A stretch of 64,000 nt of DNA from Microlunatus flavus (GCF_900110855.1 NZ_FOFA01000006.1:62001-126000), one strand, 5' to 3'. Shown: positions 38,367-48,342, counted from the first letter of the stretch. The notes: generated by a model from the letters alone, not told the origin. A program made the numbers and translations.

Positions 38367-38422
38367 GGCAACGACCTGCGGGCGGTGCGTCCGACCTCGG
38401 GCGGCCCGCCGACGGCAGGATC

Positions 38423-38436
38423 GGGACCTTCGACCG
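38423..38436. promoter_or_regulatory. Weak DosR-box-like site before second PNPOx gene
   Basis: GGGACCTTCGACCG keeps the GGGACCTT half of the 34234 site but has a degenerate second half. It ends 64 bp before the ATG at 38501, nearly the same distance as for the first PNPOx gene. Confidence 0.35.
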
Positions 38437-38500
38437 TGGTCCTGCGCGTCGGCGGGCGTCAGGCTCGGAGGGACCGTCTCCCCGCCCCGAAGGACACGCC

Positions 38501-38935
38501 ATGACGACGCAGCACGCCGAGACCGACCTCGCCATCCGCACGCTCTCGCGCGAGTCCTGCCTGGAGCTGCTCGCGGCCGAGGCCGTCGGGCGGGTCGGGT
38601 TCGTGGGGCGGGAAGGGGTCGAGATCCTGCCGGTGGCGTACCGGCTCGGGCAGGGGCCCCGTATCTTCGTGAGCACCCGCACCTGGGGCGTGGTCGGCCA
38701 GCTCGCGGAGTGCGGCGGTGCGTGCACGTTCGAGGTCGACCACCACGGCGCGACCTCGCGGGACGGCTGGAGCGTGCTCATGCACGGCACCCTCGGACGC
38801 CTCGACCGGGCCGGTCAGGTCGCGTACGCCGCCCTCGACCGTTCGCTCGAGGCGTGGCCCGGCTACCGCGACGCGCGGCCGGTGCAGTTCCTGCCCCGGT
38901 CCTTCAGCGGCCGGTCGGTGATGCGCCCCTCCTGA
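38501..38935 (+). CDS. Pyridoxamine 5'-phosphate oxidase-like (PNPOx-fold) protein
   Basis: 144 residues. LSRESCLELLAAEAVGRVGF, ILPVAYRLGQGPRIFVST and WSVLMHGTLGRL are typical of actinobacterial PNPOx-fold proteins, several of which belong to DosR regulons. The flavin- or F420-binding split barrel is expected; the substrate is unknown. It lies immediately upstream of, and convergent with, the NarL-type regulator gene, 27 bp apart. ATG 38501 is preceded by GAAGGAC. Confidence 0.85.
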   Translation: MTTQHAETDLAIRTLSRESCLELLAAEAVGRVGFVGREGVEILPVAYRLGQGPRIFVSTRTWGVVGQLAECGGACTFEVDHHGATSRDGWSVLMHGTLGRLDRAGQVAYAALDRSLEAWPGYRDARPVQFLPRSFSGRSVMRPS

Positions 38936-38962
38936 GGCCGGCGCCTCCCGGGCCAGGCCGAG

Positions 38963-39618
38963 TCACACCGGGGTGGGCCGGTCCCGGCGGATCTCGGCGG
39001 CGAGCACCGCGGCCTGGGTGCGGCGCTGCAGGTTGAGCTTGGCCAGCAGGCTGGAGACGTAGTTCTTGACGGTCTTCTCGGCGAGGAACAGCCGCTGGCC
39101 GATCTCGCGGTTGGACAGGCCGTCGGCGATGAGGTCGAGGATCTCGCGCTCGCGCTCGGTCAGGCCGCTCACCCGGCTGTCGGGCTGAGGCGGCTGCCGC
39201 AGCCGTTCCAGCAGCTTGCCGGTCACCGACGGGTCGAGCAGCGACTGACCGGCGGCCACGGCCCGGATGGCCTCGGTGAGCGAGGAGCTGCGGACCTGCT
39301 TGAGCAGGTAGCCCGACGCGCCCGCCATGACGGCCGCGAAGAGCGCCTCGTCGTCGTCGTAGGAGGTGAGGATCAGGCAGCGGACCTCCGGGTCGCGGGA
39401 GCGGATCTCGCGGCACACGTCGATCCCGCTGCCGTCGGGGAGGCGGGCGTCGAGGACGGCGACGTCGGGACGGCACGCCGGGATGCGGGCCAACGCCTGG
39501 GCCACGGTGGCCGCCTCGCCGACGACCTCGATGTCGGGCACGCTGCCGAGCAGGTCGGCGAACCCGCGCCGCACGATCTCGTGGTCGTCGAGCAGGAACA
39601 GCCGCACGACGTCCCTCG

Positions 39619-39622
<4 letters not shown>
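38963..39622 (-). CDS. NarL/DosR-like response regulator
   Basis: 219 residues from GTG 39622. The receiver domain has DDHEIVRRGF, the phospho-acceptor Asp in VAVLDARLPDGSG, the conserved Thr in LTSYDDD, and the Lys in GYLLKQV. A GerE/LuxR-type HTH follows: LTEREREILDLIADGLSNREIGQRLF with the second helix KTVKNYVSSLLAKL. The TVKNYVS sequence is the signature of DosR and relatives. It overlaps the kinase stop by GTGA, so translation is coupled. It probably binds the GGGAC-N4-GTCCC sites in this window. Confidence 0.92.
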
Positions 39623-41298
<1,676 letters not shown>

Positions 41299-41360
41299 AT
41301 CCCGACAGATAGCACGAGACGACGCACACCACCAGTCCGAATTCGTGGGGCCGGGGACAT

Positions 41361-41394
41361 GGGTGGAGGGCGGCCTTCCGGCCACCCTCCACCC
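41361..41394 (-). promoter_or_regulatory. Leader hairpin before kinase gene
   Basis: 15-bp arms 41361-41375 and 41380-41394, one mismatch, 4-nt TTCC loop. It ends about 60 nt before the GTG 41298. The kinase start region at 41287-41298 repeats the same CCACCCTCCAC sequence, allowing alternative pairing. Confidence 0.5.
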
Positions 41395-41504
41395 GGGTTG
41401 CAGCAGCGCAGTGCTGGCGACCCCCCGGGCGCCCCCCAGCTCCCTCTCGCCTGCGATCGCTGCCGCGATAGGCCAAGACAACTCCGCTCGGGGCAGCGGC
41501 GGAA

Positions 41505-41518
41505 GGGACCTAAGTCCC
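41505..41518. promoter_or_regulatory. DosR-box-like palindrome upstream of kinase gene
   Basis: GGGACCTAAGTCCC is an exact GGGAC-N4-GTCCC site, the closest match in the window to the mycobacterial DosR box. Located 207 bp upstream of the kinase GTG; autoregulation is the simplest reading. Confidence 0.65.
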
Positions 41519-41565
41519 CAGCCGCGCGCCCCGGAGGGCGGTCGGGTCGGAGGTCCTCGGACGAC

Positions 41566-41579
41566 GGGACCGAGGTCCT
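41566..41579. promoter_or_regulatory. Second DosR-box-like palindrome upstream of kinase gene
   Basis: GGGACCGAGGTCCT matches GGGAC-N4-GTCCC at 9 of 10 positions, 61 bp from the site at 41505. Mycobacterial DosR promoters often carry paired boxes. Confidence 0.5.
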
Positions 41580-41927
41580 GCTGGCCGGCTCCCGTCCGGC
41601 ACGGGGCCCGCCCAGGTCAAACCGGCGCGGGAGAGAACCGTCATGGCTACCGACGCCCGGGTCGGGCAGACGGGAGCGGCGGCGGCCCCGGCGGCGCACG
41701 ACGCAGCCGGGCCGGGCCAGGACCGCCGGCGGGCGTCACGAGCGCCGAGGGGGGACGGCGACCCGTGCGCCGACGCGAGCCCGCTCCCGCCTGCTGCGTC
41801 GAGGGTGCGCCTCGATCCGGGGGTCGGCCAGGGTCGGAAGTCCTGTCCCTGCAGGGTTCTTCGCGTTCCGGTGCCGCCCGGAGCAGGGTCTGCGGTGCCG
41901 CGCAGCGGGCGTACGCGGCCCGGCGGC

Positions 41928-43097
41928 TCAGCCCAGCAGTCCCCGCCCGGCGAGGTTGCGGACCAGCGCCCGTACGCCGGTCGTCCACGGCGGCGCCTGC
42001 TCCGAGGACGTCACGGTGTTGACCAGCGTGCCCAGGGCCGGGGTCGAGATGGCGACCCGGTCGCCCTCCTTGTGCGTGAAGCCCAGGCCCGGGGTGTCGC
42101 GGTCGTCGACGGGCGCGAACATCGTGCCGGTGAAGAGCGCGAAGCCGTCGGGGTACTGGTGGTGGCGCCCGTGCGCGTGCTGCACCAGCTCCAGCGGGTC
42201 ACGGCTCATCTCGCTCATCGAGCTGACCGCCTCGAGCACGTAGCCGTCGGTCCCCTCGATGCGCAGCGTGACGTCGAGCCCGCGGACGTCGTCGAGCGAG
42301 AAGCCCTCGTCGAAGAGCCGGACGAAGGGACCGATCGCGCAGGAGCCGTTGTTGTCCTTGGCCTCGGTCAGGAGCAGCGCGCTGCGGCCCTCGAAGTCGC
42401 GCAGGTTGACGTCGTTGCCGAGGGTCGCGCCCACGACCTCGCCGGCGCTGGTGACGGCCAGGACCACCTCGGGCTCCGGGTTGTTCCACGTCGAGCGCGC
42501 CAGCACGCCGATCTGGGCGCCGGTGCCGACCGCCGACAGCACCGGGGCCTTGGTGAAGATCTCCGGGTCGGGCCCGATGCCCACCTCGAGGTACTGCGAC
42601 CAGAGGCCCTCGCCCGTGAGGACCTCCTTGAGCCGGGCCGCCTCGTCCGAACCGGGACGCACCGACCGGATCGCCCCGCCGACGACGTCGGAGATGCGCT
42701 CGCGGATCTCGGCCGCCCGCGACGAGTCGCCCTTGGCGTTCTCCTCGATGACCCGCTCGAGCATGCTCTTGGCGAAGGTGACGCCCGCCGCCTTGAGGAC
42801 CTGCAGGTCGAACGGCGCCAGCAGCCGCGGCTGCCCGTCCGCCCCCGCGAGCGTCGCCTCCAGCACCGCGTCGAGCGGCCAGGTGCGACCCGTCGCGGTG
42901 CGAGCCAGGCGCACGCGGTCGGGGTCGTCGAGCAGGTCGGCCACCGTGGCCGCGCTCGCGGTGAGGTCGACGAGGTCGTCGCCGCGCACCGCGACCACGC
43001 AGGGACCCACCTGCGGGTCCAGGAGGCGCCCGACGAGCAACGCCTCGGCCCGGTCGGTGGGCAGCACCGCCTGCAGCTGGTCGGCTGGCACGCTCAT
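41928..43097 (-). CDS. Fumarylacetoacetate hydrolase (FAH) family protein
   Basis: 389 residues. The C-terminal FAH domain shows WNNPEPEVVLAV, the metal-binding EPE acidic cluster, GATLGNDVNLRDFEGRSAL, and KDNNGSCAIGPFV, including Asp in GNDVN. The ~100-residue N-terminal part (VVAVRGDDLVDLTASAATVADLL) is the usual small barrel of larger family members. FAH enzymes cleave or decarboxylate 3- or 5-oxoacids with Mg; the longer form resembles those acting on 2-keto-3-deoxy sugar acids. No sugar-acid pathway is next to it. Function at family level only. Confidence 0.85.
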   Translation of the reverse strand: MSVPADQLQAVLPTDRAEALLVGRLLDPQVGPCVVAVRGDDLVDLTASAATVADLLDDPDRVRLARTATGRTWPLDAVLEATLAGADGQPRLLAPFDLQVLKAAGVTFAKSMLERVIEENAKGDSSRAAEIRERISDVVGGAIRSVRPGSDEAARLKEVLTGEGLWSQYLEVGIGPDPEIFTKAPVLSAVGTGAQIGVLARSTWNNPEPEVVLAVTSAGEVVGATLGNDVNLRDFEGRSALLLTEAKDNNGSCAIGPFVRLFDEGFSLDDVRGLDVTLRIEGTDGYVLEAVSSMSEMSRDPLELVQHAHGRHHQYPDGFALFTGTMFAPVDDRDTPGLGFTHKEGDRVAISTPALGTLVNTVTSSEQAPPWTTGVRALVRNLAGRGLLG

Positions 43098-43247
43098 GGG
43101 GTCTCGGTCTCCTCGTCTGGGTGCGGGGCGACGGCGCGTGGTCGCGCCGGCCGTCAGCCATCATCGGCCAGCCCCGTCGGCGTGGCGGGGGCGGGGCCGA
43201 GGGACCGTCGGGTGGTGGCCCTACGTCGCGTGCCGTCCGGGTGCGCC

Positions 43248-43661
43248 TCAGGCGAGCGCGGCGACGAGCAGCGCGAGGAGGGCGAGCAGCGGGAGGGTGC
43301 CCTGCAGGGTCGCCGCCCGCGCCTTGGTCCGGTCGGCCAGCACCAGGACGAGCGCGGCCGCGAGCATCGACCCGGTACCGGCAACGACGAGGGCGGGACC
43401 GGCCGAGGAACCGTCGATCCGGGTGCCGCCGGCGAGCACGAGGGCCACGCCGACGACGGTGACGACGGCGAGGAAGAGGTTGTAGAAGCCCTGGTTGAAC
43501 GCCAGCGCCCTGGTGTGCTCGGCCTGCGCGTCGCTGGTGACGCCGAAGGTCGCCCGCACCCGCGGGGTCGTCCAGAGCAGCGCCTCCATCACGAAGACGT
43601 ACACGTGCAGCAGGGCCACCAGCACGGCGGCGACGAGGGCGACGACCAGGGCTGCGGTCAC
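43248..43661 (-). CDS. DUF1304 membrane protein
   Basis: 137 residues with four hydrophobic segments. Family signature: LLHVYVFVMEALLWTTPRVRATFG, then AFNQGFYNLFLAVVTVVGV. DUF1304 proteins are small integral membrane proteins of unknown function. GTG start with TAGGGT 6 nt upstream. It lies between the FAH gene and the DNA polymerase gene, all on the minus strand; spacing of 150 and 42 bp makes a shared transcript possible but each downstream promoter-like hexamer argues for independent starts. Confidence 0.88.
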   Translation of the reverse strand: MTAALVVALVAAVLVALLHVYVFVMEALLWTTPRVRATFGVTSDAQAEHTRALAFNQGFYNLFLAVVTVVGVALVLAGGTRIDGSSAGPALVVAGTGSMLAAALVLVLADRTKARAATLQGTLPLLALLALLVAALA

Positions 43662-43667
43662 GGCCCG

Positions 43668-43673
43668 ACCCTA
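43668..43673 (-). promoter_or_regulatory. Leaderless -10 hexamer TAGGGT
   Basis: TAGGGT on the minus strand, 6 nt before the DUF1304 GTG. Confidence 0.45.
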
Positions 43674-43703
43674 GGGCCTCGGGCCGGGCCGGGCACCTGC
43701 GCC

Positions 43704-45380
43704 TCAGCCCGCCTCGGAGTAGCGCTGCACGACCTGCACGTCCAGGGCGAACTCGACCGGGAAGGTGCCGAACAGCAAGCGGCCCGCCCGGCGCGCCGAG
43801 AGGCGTACGGCGTCGACCACCGCAGCGGCCAGACCGACCGGCGCCTCGACCATCACCTCGTCGTGGAGGAAGTAGACGAGCCGGGCGTCCTCCGCACCCG
43901 TCCCGCCGCCGCCACCGAGCGCGGCGAGCTCGCGCCGCAGGTCGGCCAGCCAGCACAGGGCCCACTCCGCGGCCGTTCCCTGGACGACGAAGTTGCGGGT
44001 GAACCGGCCCCACTCGCGCGCCTGCGTCCGGGCCGTACGCCGCTCGTCGGGGTCGGCCTCGGGCTGCGCGGACCAGCGCTGCGCGTCCTGCCAGGCCTCC
44101 GACGGCGCGGGCGAGCTGCGCCCGAGCCAGGTGGTGACGACCTCACCCGCCTCGCCCGCCCGCGCCGCCGCCTCGACGTAGCCGGTCGCGGCCGGGTAGC
44201 TGCGCTGCAGACGCGGCAGCAGCCGGCCCGACTCCCCCGACGTGGCCCCGTAGAGCGCGCCGAGCATCGCCACCTTGGCGTGCGCCCGGGTGTCGACGAC
44301 CTTGTCGTCGACGAGCGCCTGGTAGAGGTCGCCGCGCCGCGAGGCCGCCGCCATCGCCTCGTCGCGGGCCATCGCCGCCAGCACCCGCGGCTCGAGCTGC
44401 GCCGCGTCCGCGACGACGAGGACCCGTCCCGGCCCGGCGACGACCGCGCCGCGGACCTGCTTGGGCAGCTGCAGGGCGCCTCCGCCGCGCGCCGCCCAGC
44501 GTCCGGTGACGACGCCGCTGGGCACGTAGCCCGGCCGGAAGCGGCCCCCGGACACCCAGGCCGACAACCAGGCCCAGCCGTTGGCGCCGTGCAGGCGGGC
44601 GAGCTTCTTGTACTCCAGCAGCGGGGCCACGGCCGGGTGGTCGCTGCGGGACAGCTCCCACTGGCGGGTGCTCTCGACGTCGACGCCGGCGCTGCGCAGC
44701 GCCCGGAGCAGGTCGGGCGCGGAGTCGGGGTTGAGCGCGGGGGCGTCCAGCGCCGTACGCACCTGCTCGGCGAGCTCCTCCATCACCGGCGGCCGCTGGC
44801 CGGGCAGCGGGCGGGGGCCGAGCAGGTCGGTGAGGAGCCGGTCGTGCTCGGCGGCGTCGAAGGGCAGGCCCACGTGGGTCAGCTCGGCGGCGGCGAGGGT
44901 GCCGGCCGACTCGGCGGCGAGCAGGAGCCGCAGCCGGGCCGGGTGCGCCGACGCCTCCACGGCCTCCTGCTGGGCCCGGTGCTCGGCGAGCACGTCGCTC
45001 AGCTCGAGCGGCACCTCGGCGTCGACGACGTCGAGCAGCGTGGGCGCGACATCCTCCGCCGCGGCCTCGCGGGGAGCCCACCGCTCGTCCCCCGCCGAGG
45101 GGAGCGGACCGGCCGCGTACGTCGAGCGCGTCAGGATCGCGTGGCCACGACGCAGGTCGTGACAGCGCCCGACGCGCACCCCGGCGCTCAGCAGGCGCGG
45201 GTAGACGTCGTCGGTGGCCGCCCACACCCAGCGCGGCCCCTGCCGCTCCAGCCGGGCCACGTGCCGCGCCAGGTCCGCCGCGTCGAGCCGCTGCACGCGG
45301 ACCGTCCGCCCGTCGTCGTCGAGCTCGGCCACCTCCACGCCGCCGGAACGTTCCCCGCTGGGGGCGAGGGCGACGTCCAC
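43704..45380 (-). CDS. Family A DNA polymerase with degenerate exonuclease domain
   Basis: 558 residues, shorter than DNA polymerase I. The polymerase core is complete by motif: A (VVADAAQLEPRVLA, catalytic Asp), B/O-helix (RAHAKVAMLGALYG, Arg, Lys and Tyr present) and C (YFLHDEVMVEA, His-Asp-Glu). The O-helix residue equivalent to E. coli Phe762 is Leu. The N-terminal ~200 residues replace the 5'-nuclease and only loosely resemble a 3'-5' exonuclease; I see no clear DEDD set. It is likely an accessory repair or bypass polymerase. GTG start, TAGGGT 6 nt upstream. Confidence 0.85.
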   Translation of the reverse strand: MDVALAPSGERSGGVEVAELDDDGRTVRVQRLDAADLARHVARLERQGPRWVWAATDDVYPRLLSAGVRVGRCHDLRRGHAILTRSTYAAGPLPSAGDERWAPREAAAEDVAPTLLDVVDAEVPLELSDVLAEHRAQQEAVEASAHPARLRLLLAAESAGTLAAAELTHVGLPFDAAEHDRLLTDLLGPRPLPGQRPPVMEELAEQVRTALDAPALNPDSAPDLLRALRSAGVDVESTRQWELSRSDHPAVAPLLEYKKLARLHGANGWAWLSAWVSGGRFRPGYVPSGVVTGRWAARGGGALQLPKQVRGAVVAGPGRVLVVADAAQLEPRVLAAMARDEAMAAASRRGDLYQALVDDKVVDTRAHAKVAMLGALYGATSGESGRLLPRLQRSYPAATGYVEAAARAGEAGEVVTTWLGRSSPAPSEAWQDAQRWSAQPEADPDERRTARTQAREWGRFTRNFVVQGTAAEWALCWLADLRRELAALGGGGGTGAEDARLVYFLHDEVMVEAPVGLAAAVVDAVRLSARRAGRLLFGTFPVEFALDVQVVQRYSEAG

Positions 45381-45386
45381 GCGACG

Positions 45387-45392
45387 ACCCTA
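45387..45392 (-). promoter_or_regulatory. Leaderless -10 hexamer TAGGGT
   Basis: TAGGGT on the minus strand, 6 nt before the polymerase GTG. Confidence 0.45.
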
Positions 45393-45424
45393 GGCCGCTC
45401 CGGGCACGGTGAGACGATGGCCGC

Positions 45425-45910
45425 GTGAGCGACCCCGGACGCCCGGCCCTGGCCGGCGTGCACCACCTCAAGCTGGCCGTCTCCGACCTCGCCGCGAGCC
45501 TGGAGTTCTACGAGCGGGCGCTCGGCGCGGTGCGCATCCCCGCGGCGGACCACCGTCGCACCGCCGACGGGAGCCTGTACGCCGTCCTGTGCCAGGTCGA
45601 AGGCCTCGGTCCGCTGCTGGAGCTCCGGCTGGACCCGGCGCGGGCCCGGGCGCACCGGGGCTTCGACCCGGTCACGGTCGCCGTGCCGGACCGGGCGGCG
45701 CTGGAGGCCTGGACGGCCTACCTCGACGCCCACGACGTCCCGCACTCCGGGGTGGTCACGGCCATCCGGTCCTGGCTCGTCGCCTTCGACGACCCGGACG
45801 GCAACCGGATGCGCCTCTACAGCCTCGAGGAGCACGGGCCCGAGCTGGCGCCCGACGAGACCAACCCGTGGGTGGCCGGCCAGGACCCGGCGGAGCAGCC
45901 CCGACCCTGA
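45425..45910 (+). CDS. VOC (glyoxalase/bleomycin-resistance fold) protein
   Basis: 161 residues. Two beta-alpha-beta-beta-beta modules: LAGVHHLKLAVSDLAASLEFYERALGA and, near the C-terminus, AFDDPDGNRMRLYSLE, where relatives carry the metal-binding His and Glu. The N-terminal His (VHHLKL) and the Glu-bearing strand LLELRLD are compatible with a metal site. The substrate is unknown. Divergent from the DNA polymerase (44 bp between starts) and convergent with the DUF779-like gene. Confidence 0.85.
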   Translation: MSDPGRPALAGVHHLKLAVSDLAASLEFYERALGAVRIPAADHRRTADGSLYAVLCQVEGLGPLLELRLDPARARAHRGFDPVTVAVPDRAALEAWTAYLDAHDVPHSGVVTAIRSWLVAFDDPDGNRMRLYSLEEHGPELAPDETNPWVAGQDPAEQPRP

Positions 45911-45923
45911 CGCCGGGCGCGGG

Positions 45924-46325
45924 TCAGGCGCCGGCGACGTTCCCGAGGGGGCGCGCGACGAAGTGGTGGGTACCGTCCGGAGCGAGGGTGGCCTCGGGCG
46001 CGGCCCCCGCCACGACGTCGAGCAGGTAGACCGGCCGGTGGGCGCCGTCGTCGGCGTCCGCGTCGAGGTAGACCGGGCAGCGGTCGACCGTTCCGACGTG
46101 GCGGTCCGCCACGGCGACGGCGAAGTCACGCTCGGTCAGGCACTCCAGCCGCCGACCGTCGGGTCCACCCGGACCCACCTCGACGAGCACCACGGGCCCG
46201 CGCAGGGCGTGCAGCCGGACCAGCGCCTGCCAGGCGTCACGAGTGGTCGCGACCCGCGACCCCTCGCCGTGCGCGGTGGGGTGCTGGTCCGCGCGGAACG
46301 CCTCGGTCGTGGTTGCCGTCAGCAT
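45924..46325 (-). CDS. DUF779-like protein
   Basis: 133 residues. The order of elements (ALVRLHALRGPVVLVE, AVADRHVGTVDRCPVYLD, VYLLDVVAG, DGTHHFVARPL) follows DUF779, a small family usually beside an aldehyde dehydrogenase. The Gly-Cys-Cys segment typical of that family is replaced by GPGGPDGRRLEC, so only one Cys remains there. No aldehyde dehydrogenase is nearby. Family membership is therefore tentative; it may be a diverged or repurposed copy. It is upstream of nothing obvious and downstream of the GAP-family gene on the same strand. Confidence 0.55.
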   Translation of the reverse strand: MLTATTTEAFRADQHPTAHGEGSRVATTRDAWQALVRLHALRGPVVLVEVGPGGPDGRRLECLTERDFAVAVADRHVGTVDRCPVYLDADADDGAHRPVYLLDVVAGAAPEATLAPDGTHHFVARPLGNVAGA

Positions 46326-46439
46326 GGTGCTGCTCCTTCTCGAGCGACGCCGTCGGTGCGGGGTCGGTCGACCTGCGGCACGGGCGTACGAGCACCGTCG
46401 CCGCGCCCGCTGAGCACGACCTGTGCGGGCCGAGATCGG

Positions 46440-47153
46440 TCAGCCGGTGACCGAGCGCACCAGCGCCCAGCCGGTGAGGCCCAGACCGAGCGCCGCCACG
46501 GCCACCGCCTCGGGGCGACGCAGGTCGAGCCGGCCGAACGCCGTCAGCCGGCGCGACAGCGCGCTCTCCAGGCGCGGCACCCGGACCAGCAGCACGGCCA
46601 GCACCACGTACGGCAGCGCGGCCCCGACGAGGAAGGCCAGGTAGCCGACCGGCCACAGCAGGAGCGGCATGGTCCCGACCGTGCGGACCACGAGGTACAT
46701 GGTGGCCGGCCCGGTGGTGCTGACCAGGCAGTTCAGCCCGACGACCGTCGCGAGCACCCCGGGCCGGTCGAGGCGGTCCGGTGGCTTCGGCGTGCGAGGG
46801 TGCCGCGCTGCGCGCCAGCGCCGCACGGCGAACAGGACGAGCGCGACGCCGACCGCGACGTCGAACCAGCGCTGCGCGACCACCGGCTCGACCCGGCCGG
46901 TCCACAGGGCGTGCAGGGTGTTGGGGCTGACCGCCGTCAGCAGCAGCGCCAGCAGCAGGGAGACGGTCCAGATCGCCGCGACGATCACGACCACCCGCCT
47001 CCGTGCTCCAGCGCGGACGCCGAGGACGCTGACCTCCACGCCGGCGGTGGTCGGGCTGGACGCCATGACGACGCCGAGGCCCAGCAGCAGGCCGACCTTG
47101 CCGAGCAGGACGCCGAGGTGCCAGCCGGCACCGGTCAGCTCGAGCGGGGTCAC
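46440..47153 (-). CDS. GAP/Sap-family integral membrane protein
   Basis: 237 residues from GTG 47153, with six hydrophobic segments (for example LLLGLGVVMASSPTTAG, VVIVAAIWTVSLLLALLLT, ALPYVVLAVLLVRVP). The arrangement resembles the GAP family, which includes mycobacterial proteins needed to place peptidoglycolipids or sulfolipid at the cell surface, and is also distantly LysE-like. A transport role is inferred; the substrate is unknown. Divergent from the DHDPS-family gene, 53 bp between starts. Confidence 0.65.
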   Translation of the reverse strand: MTPLELTGAGWHLGVLLGKVGLLLGLGVVMASSPTTAGVEVSVLGVRAGARRRVVVIVAAIWTVSLLLALLLTAVSPNTLHALWTGRVEPVVAQRWFDVAVGVALVLFAVRRWRAARHPRTPKPPDRLDRPGVLATVVGLNCLVSTTGPATMYLVVRTVGTMPLLLWPVGYLAFLVGAALPYVVLAVLLVRVPRLESALSRRLTAFGRLDLRRPEAVAVAALGLGLTGWALVRSVTG

Positions 47154-47194
47154 CGCCGTCGACCCGGCGGACGCCCGGCTCCGGCAGCACGCCG

Positions 47195-47200
47195 TACGGT
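47195..47200 (+). promoter_or_regulatory. Leaderless -10 hexamer TACGGT
   Basis: TACGGT, 6 nt before the ATG at 47207. Confidence 0.4.
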
Positions 47201-47206
47201 GACGCC

Positions 47207-48109
47207 ATGACCGCACCGGACGACCCCCAGGCCCGACCCGAACGCATCGTGGCTGCGGTTCCCACCCCGTTCGACGACGGCCTCGCCCTCGACCGGGACG
47301 CCTTCCGGGCCCTGCTGGTCGAGCTCGAGCCCCACCTGGACGCCGTGCTCGTGGCGGGGACCACCGGAGAGTTCATCGCCCTCGACGACGGCGAGCGGCT
47401 GGCGCTGTTCACCGACGCCCTGGAGGTCTTCGGGCCCGCCCGCACCATCGGCCACGTCGGTGCGGCCACGCGGACCGGCGTGGACCGGCTCCTCGACTCC
47501 GCGACCGACCTCGGCCTGGAGCGGCTGGCGCTGCTCACGCCCTACTACGTGCCGCTGGACCAGACCGCGCTGCTGGCGTGGTTCGCGGCGGCCGCCGGAC
47601 GGCTCGGTGGACGGCAGCTGTACGCGTACCTGTTCGCCGAGCGCACCGGCGTCACGACCGAGGTCGCGACGCTGGGCGACGTGCTGGCCCTCGACGGCAT
47701 GGCCGGGGTGAAGGTGTCGGGGGCCGAGGCCAAGCACCTCGACCGCTGGGTGGCCGCCGCGCGACCCGGTCAGTCCTGCTGGTCGGGGCTCGACGCCGGG
47801 CTCGACGGCACCCTCGCGCAGGGCGGCACGGGCATCATCTCCGCCAGCTCCACCGCGTTCCCCGCGCTCTACGGCCGCCTCCGGGAGGCGGCGGACGAGT
47901 CCGGGACCGCGGCGCGGCGGGAGGTCGACGAGCAGGTCGAGGAGGCCTTCGCCGTGACGGGGCCGTCCCTCGAGCTGCTGCACGCGGCCCTGGCCCGCCG
48001 CACCGGACGCCCCTGGGCGACCCGGCTCCCCGCGCCCGTAGCCACCGCGCCCCAGCTGGCTCGACTCGCGCAGTTCCTTGAGGCGCACCTCAGTCAGGAC
48101 GCCGCCTGA
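47207..48109 (+). CDS. Dihydrodipicolinate synthase/N-acetylneuraminate lyase family aldolase
   Basis: 300 residues forming one TIM barrel. AAVPTPFDDGL begins the barrel, VLVAGTTGEFIALDDGER gives the substrate carboxylate loop, YAYLF near residue 145 has the catalytic Tyr, and GMAGVKVSG supplies the Schiff-base Lys. The family includes DapA, NanA and various 2-keto-3-deoxy aldolases. The GTTGE motif is common to all, so biosynthetic DapA versus a catabolic aldolase is not resolved; isolation from lysine genes makes a catabolic role more likely. Confidence 0.85.
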   Translation: MTAPDDPQARPERIVAAVPTPFDDGLALDRDAFRALLVELEPHLDAVLVAGTTGEFIALDDGERLALFTDALEVFGPARTIGHVGAATRTGVDRLLDSATDLGLERLALLTPYYVPLDQTALLAWFAAAAGRLGGRQLYAYLFAERTGVTTEVATLGDVLALDGMAGVKVSGAEAKHLDRWVAAARPGQSCWSGLDAGLDGTLAQGGTGIISASSTAFPALYGRLREAADESGTAARREVDEQVEEAFAVTGPSLELLHAALARRTGRPWATRLPAPVATAPQLARLAQFLEAHLSQDAA

Positions 48110-48130
48110 CCTGGTTCGCACAGCAGCACT

Positions 48131-48342
48131 CTCCCCGAGCTCGTCGAAGGGCAAGAACGGCCCCTGAGCTCGTTGGCGGGTGAGAACGCTCCCCGAGCTC
48201 GTCGAAGGGCGAGAACGCTCCCCGAGCTCGTCGAAGGGCGAGAACGCTCCCTGAGCTCGTCGAAGGGCCCGGAACGGGTTGGCGTCGTGCCCCACCCAAG
48301 GACGCCGACCTCTTCGAGGCCCTTCGACAGGCTCAGGGAGCG
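48131..48342. repeat. Interspersed repeat array with CTGAGC-type palindromic units
   Basis: Five direct copies of a ~29-bp unit (48131, 48161, 48189, 48218, 48247) share the core GAGCTCGTCGAAGGGC; units three and four are identical. An inverted copy (48319-48342, core CCCTTCGACAGGCTCAGGG) faces the last direct copy, forming a large hairpin with a GGCGTC/GACGCC inner stem. It lies between the convergent aldolase and aquaporin genes. Repeats of the TTCGACAGGCTCAGGG type are scattered in many high-GC genomes. Confidence 0.85.

Larger units (their letters stand above)
41299..41927. other. Intergenic region upstream of kinase, no confident gene
   Basis: 629 bp between the kinase start and the FAH-family stop. 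It holds a hairpin at 41361-41394, DosR-box-like sites at 41505 and 41566, a weaker site at 41830-41844 and a CCCTGCAGGG palindrome at 41847. Plus-strand reading from ATG 41643 has good third-position GC only for its first ~50 codons and no recognisable domain. Confidence 0.7.

Noticed and set aside
38457-38480. Second DosR-like site GGGACCGTCTCCCC before the PNPOx gene at 38501
   Set aside because: The second half lacks the GTCCC pattern; too weak to call beside the site at 38423.
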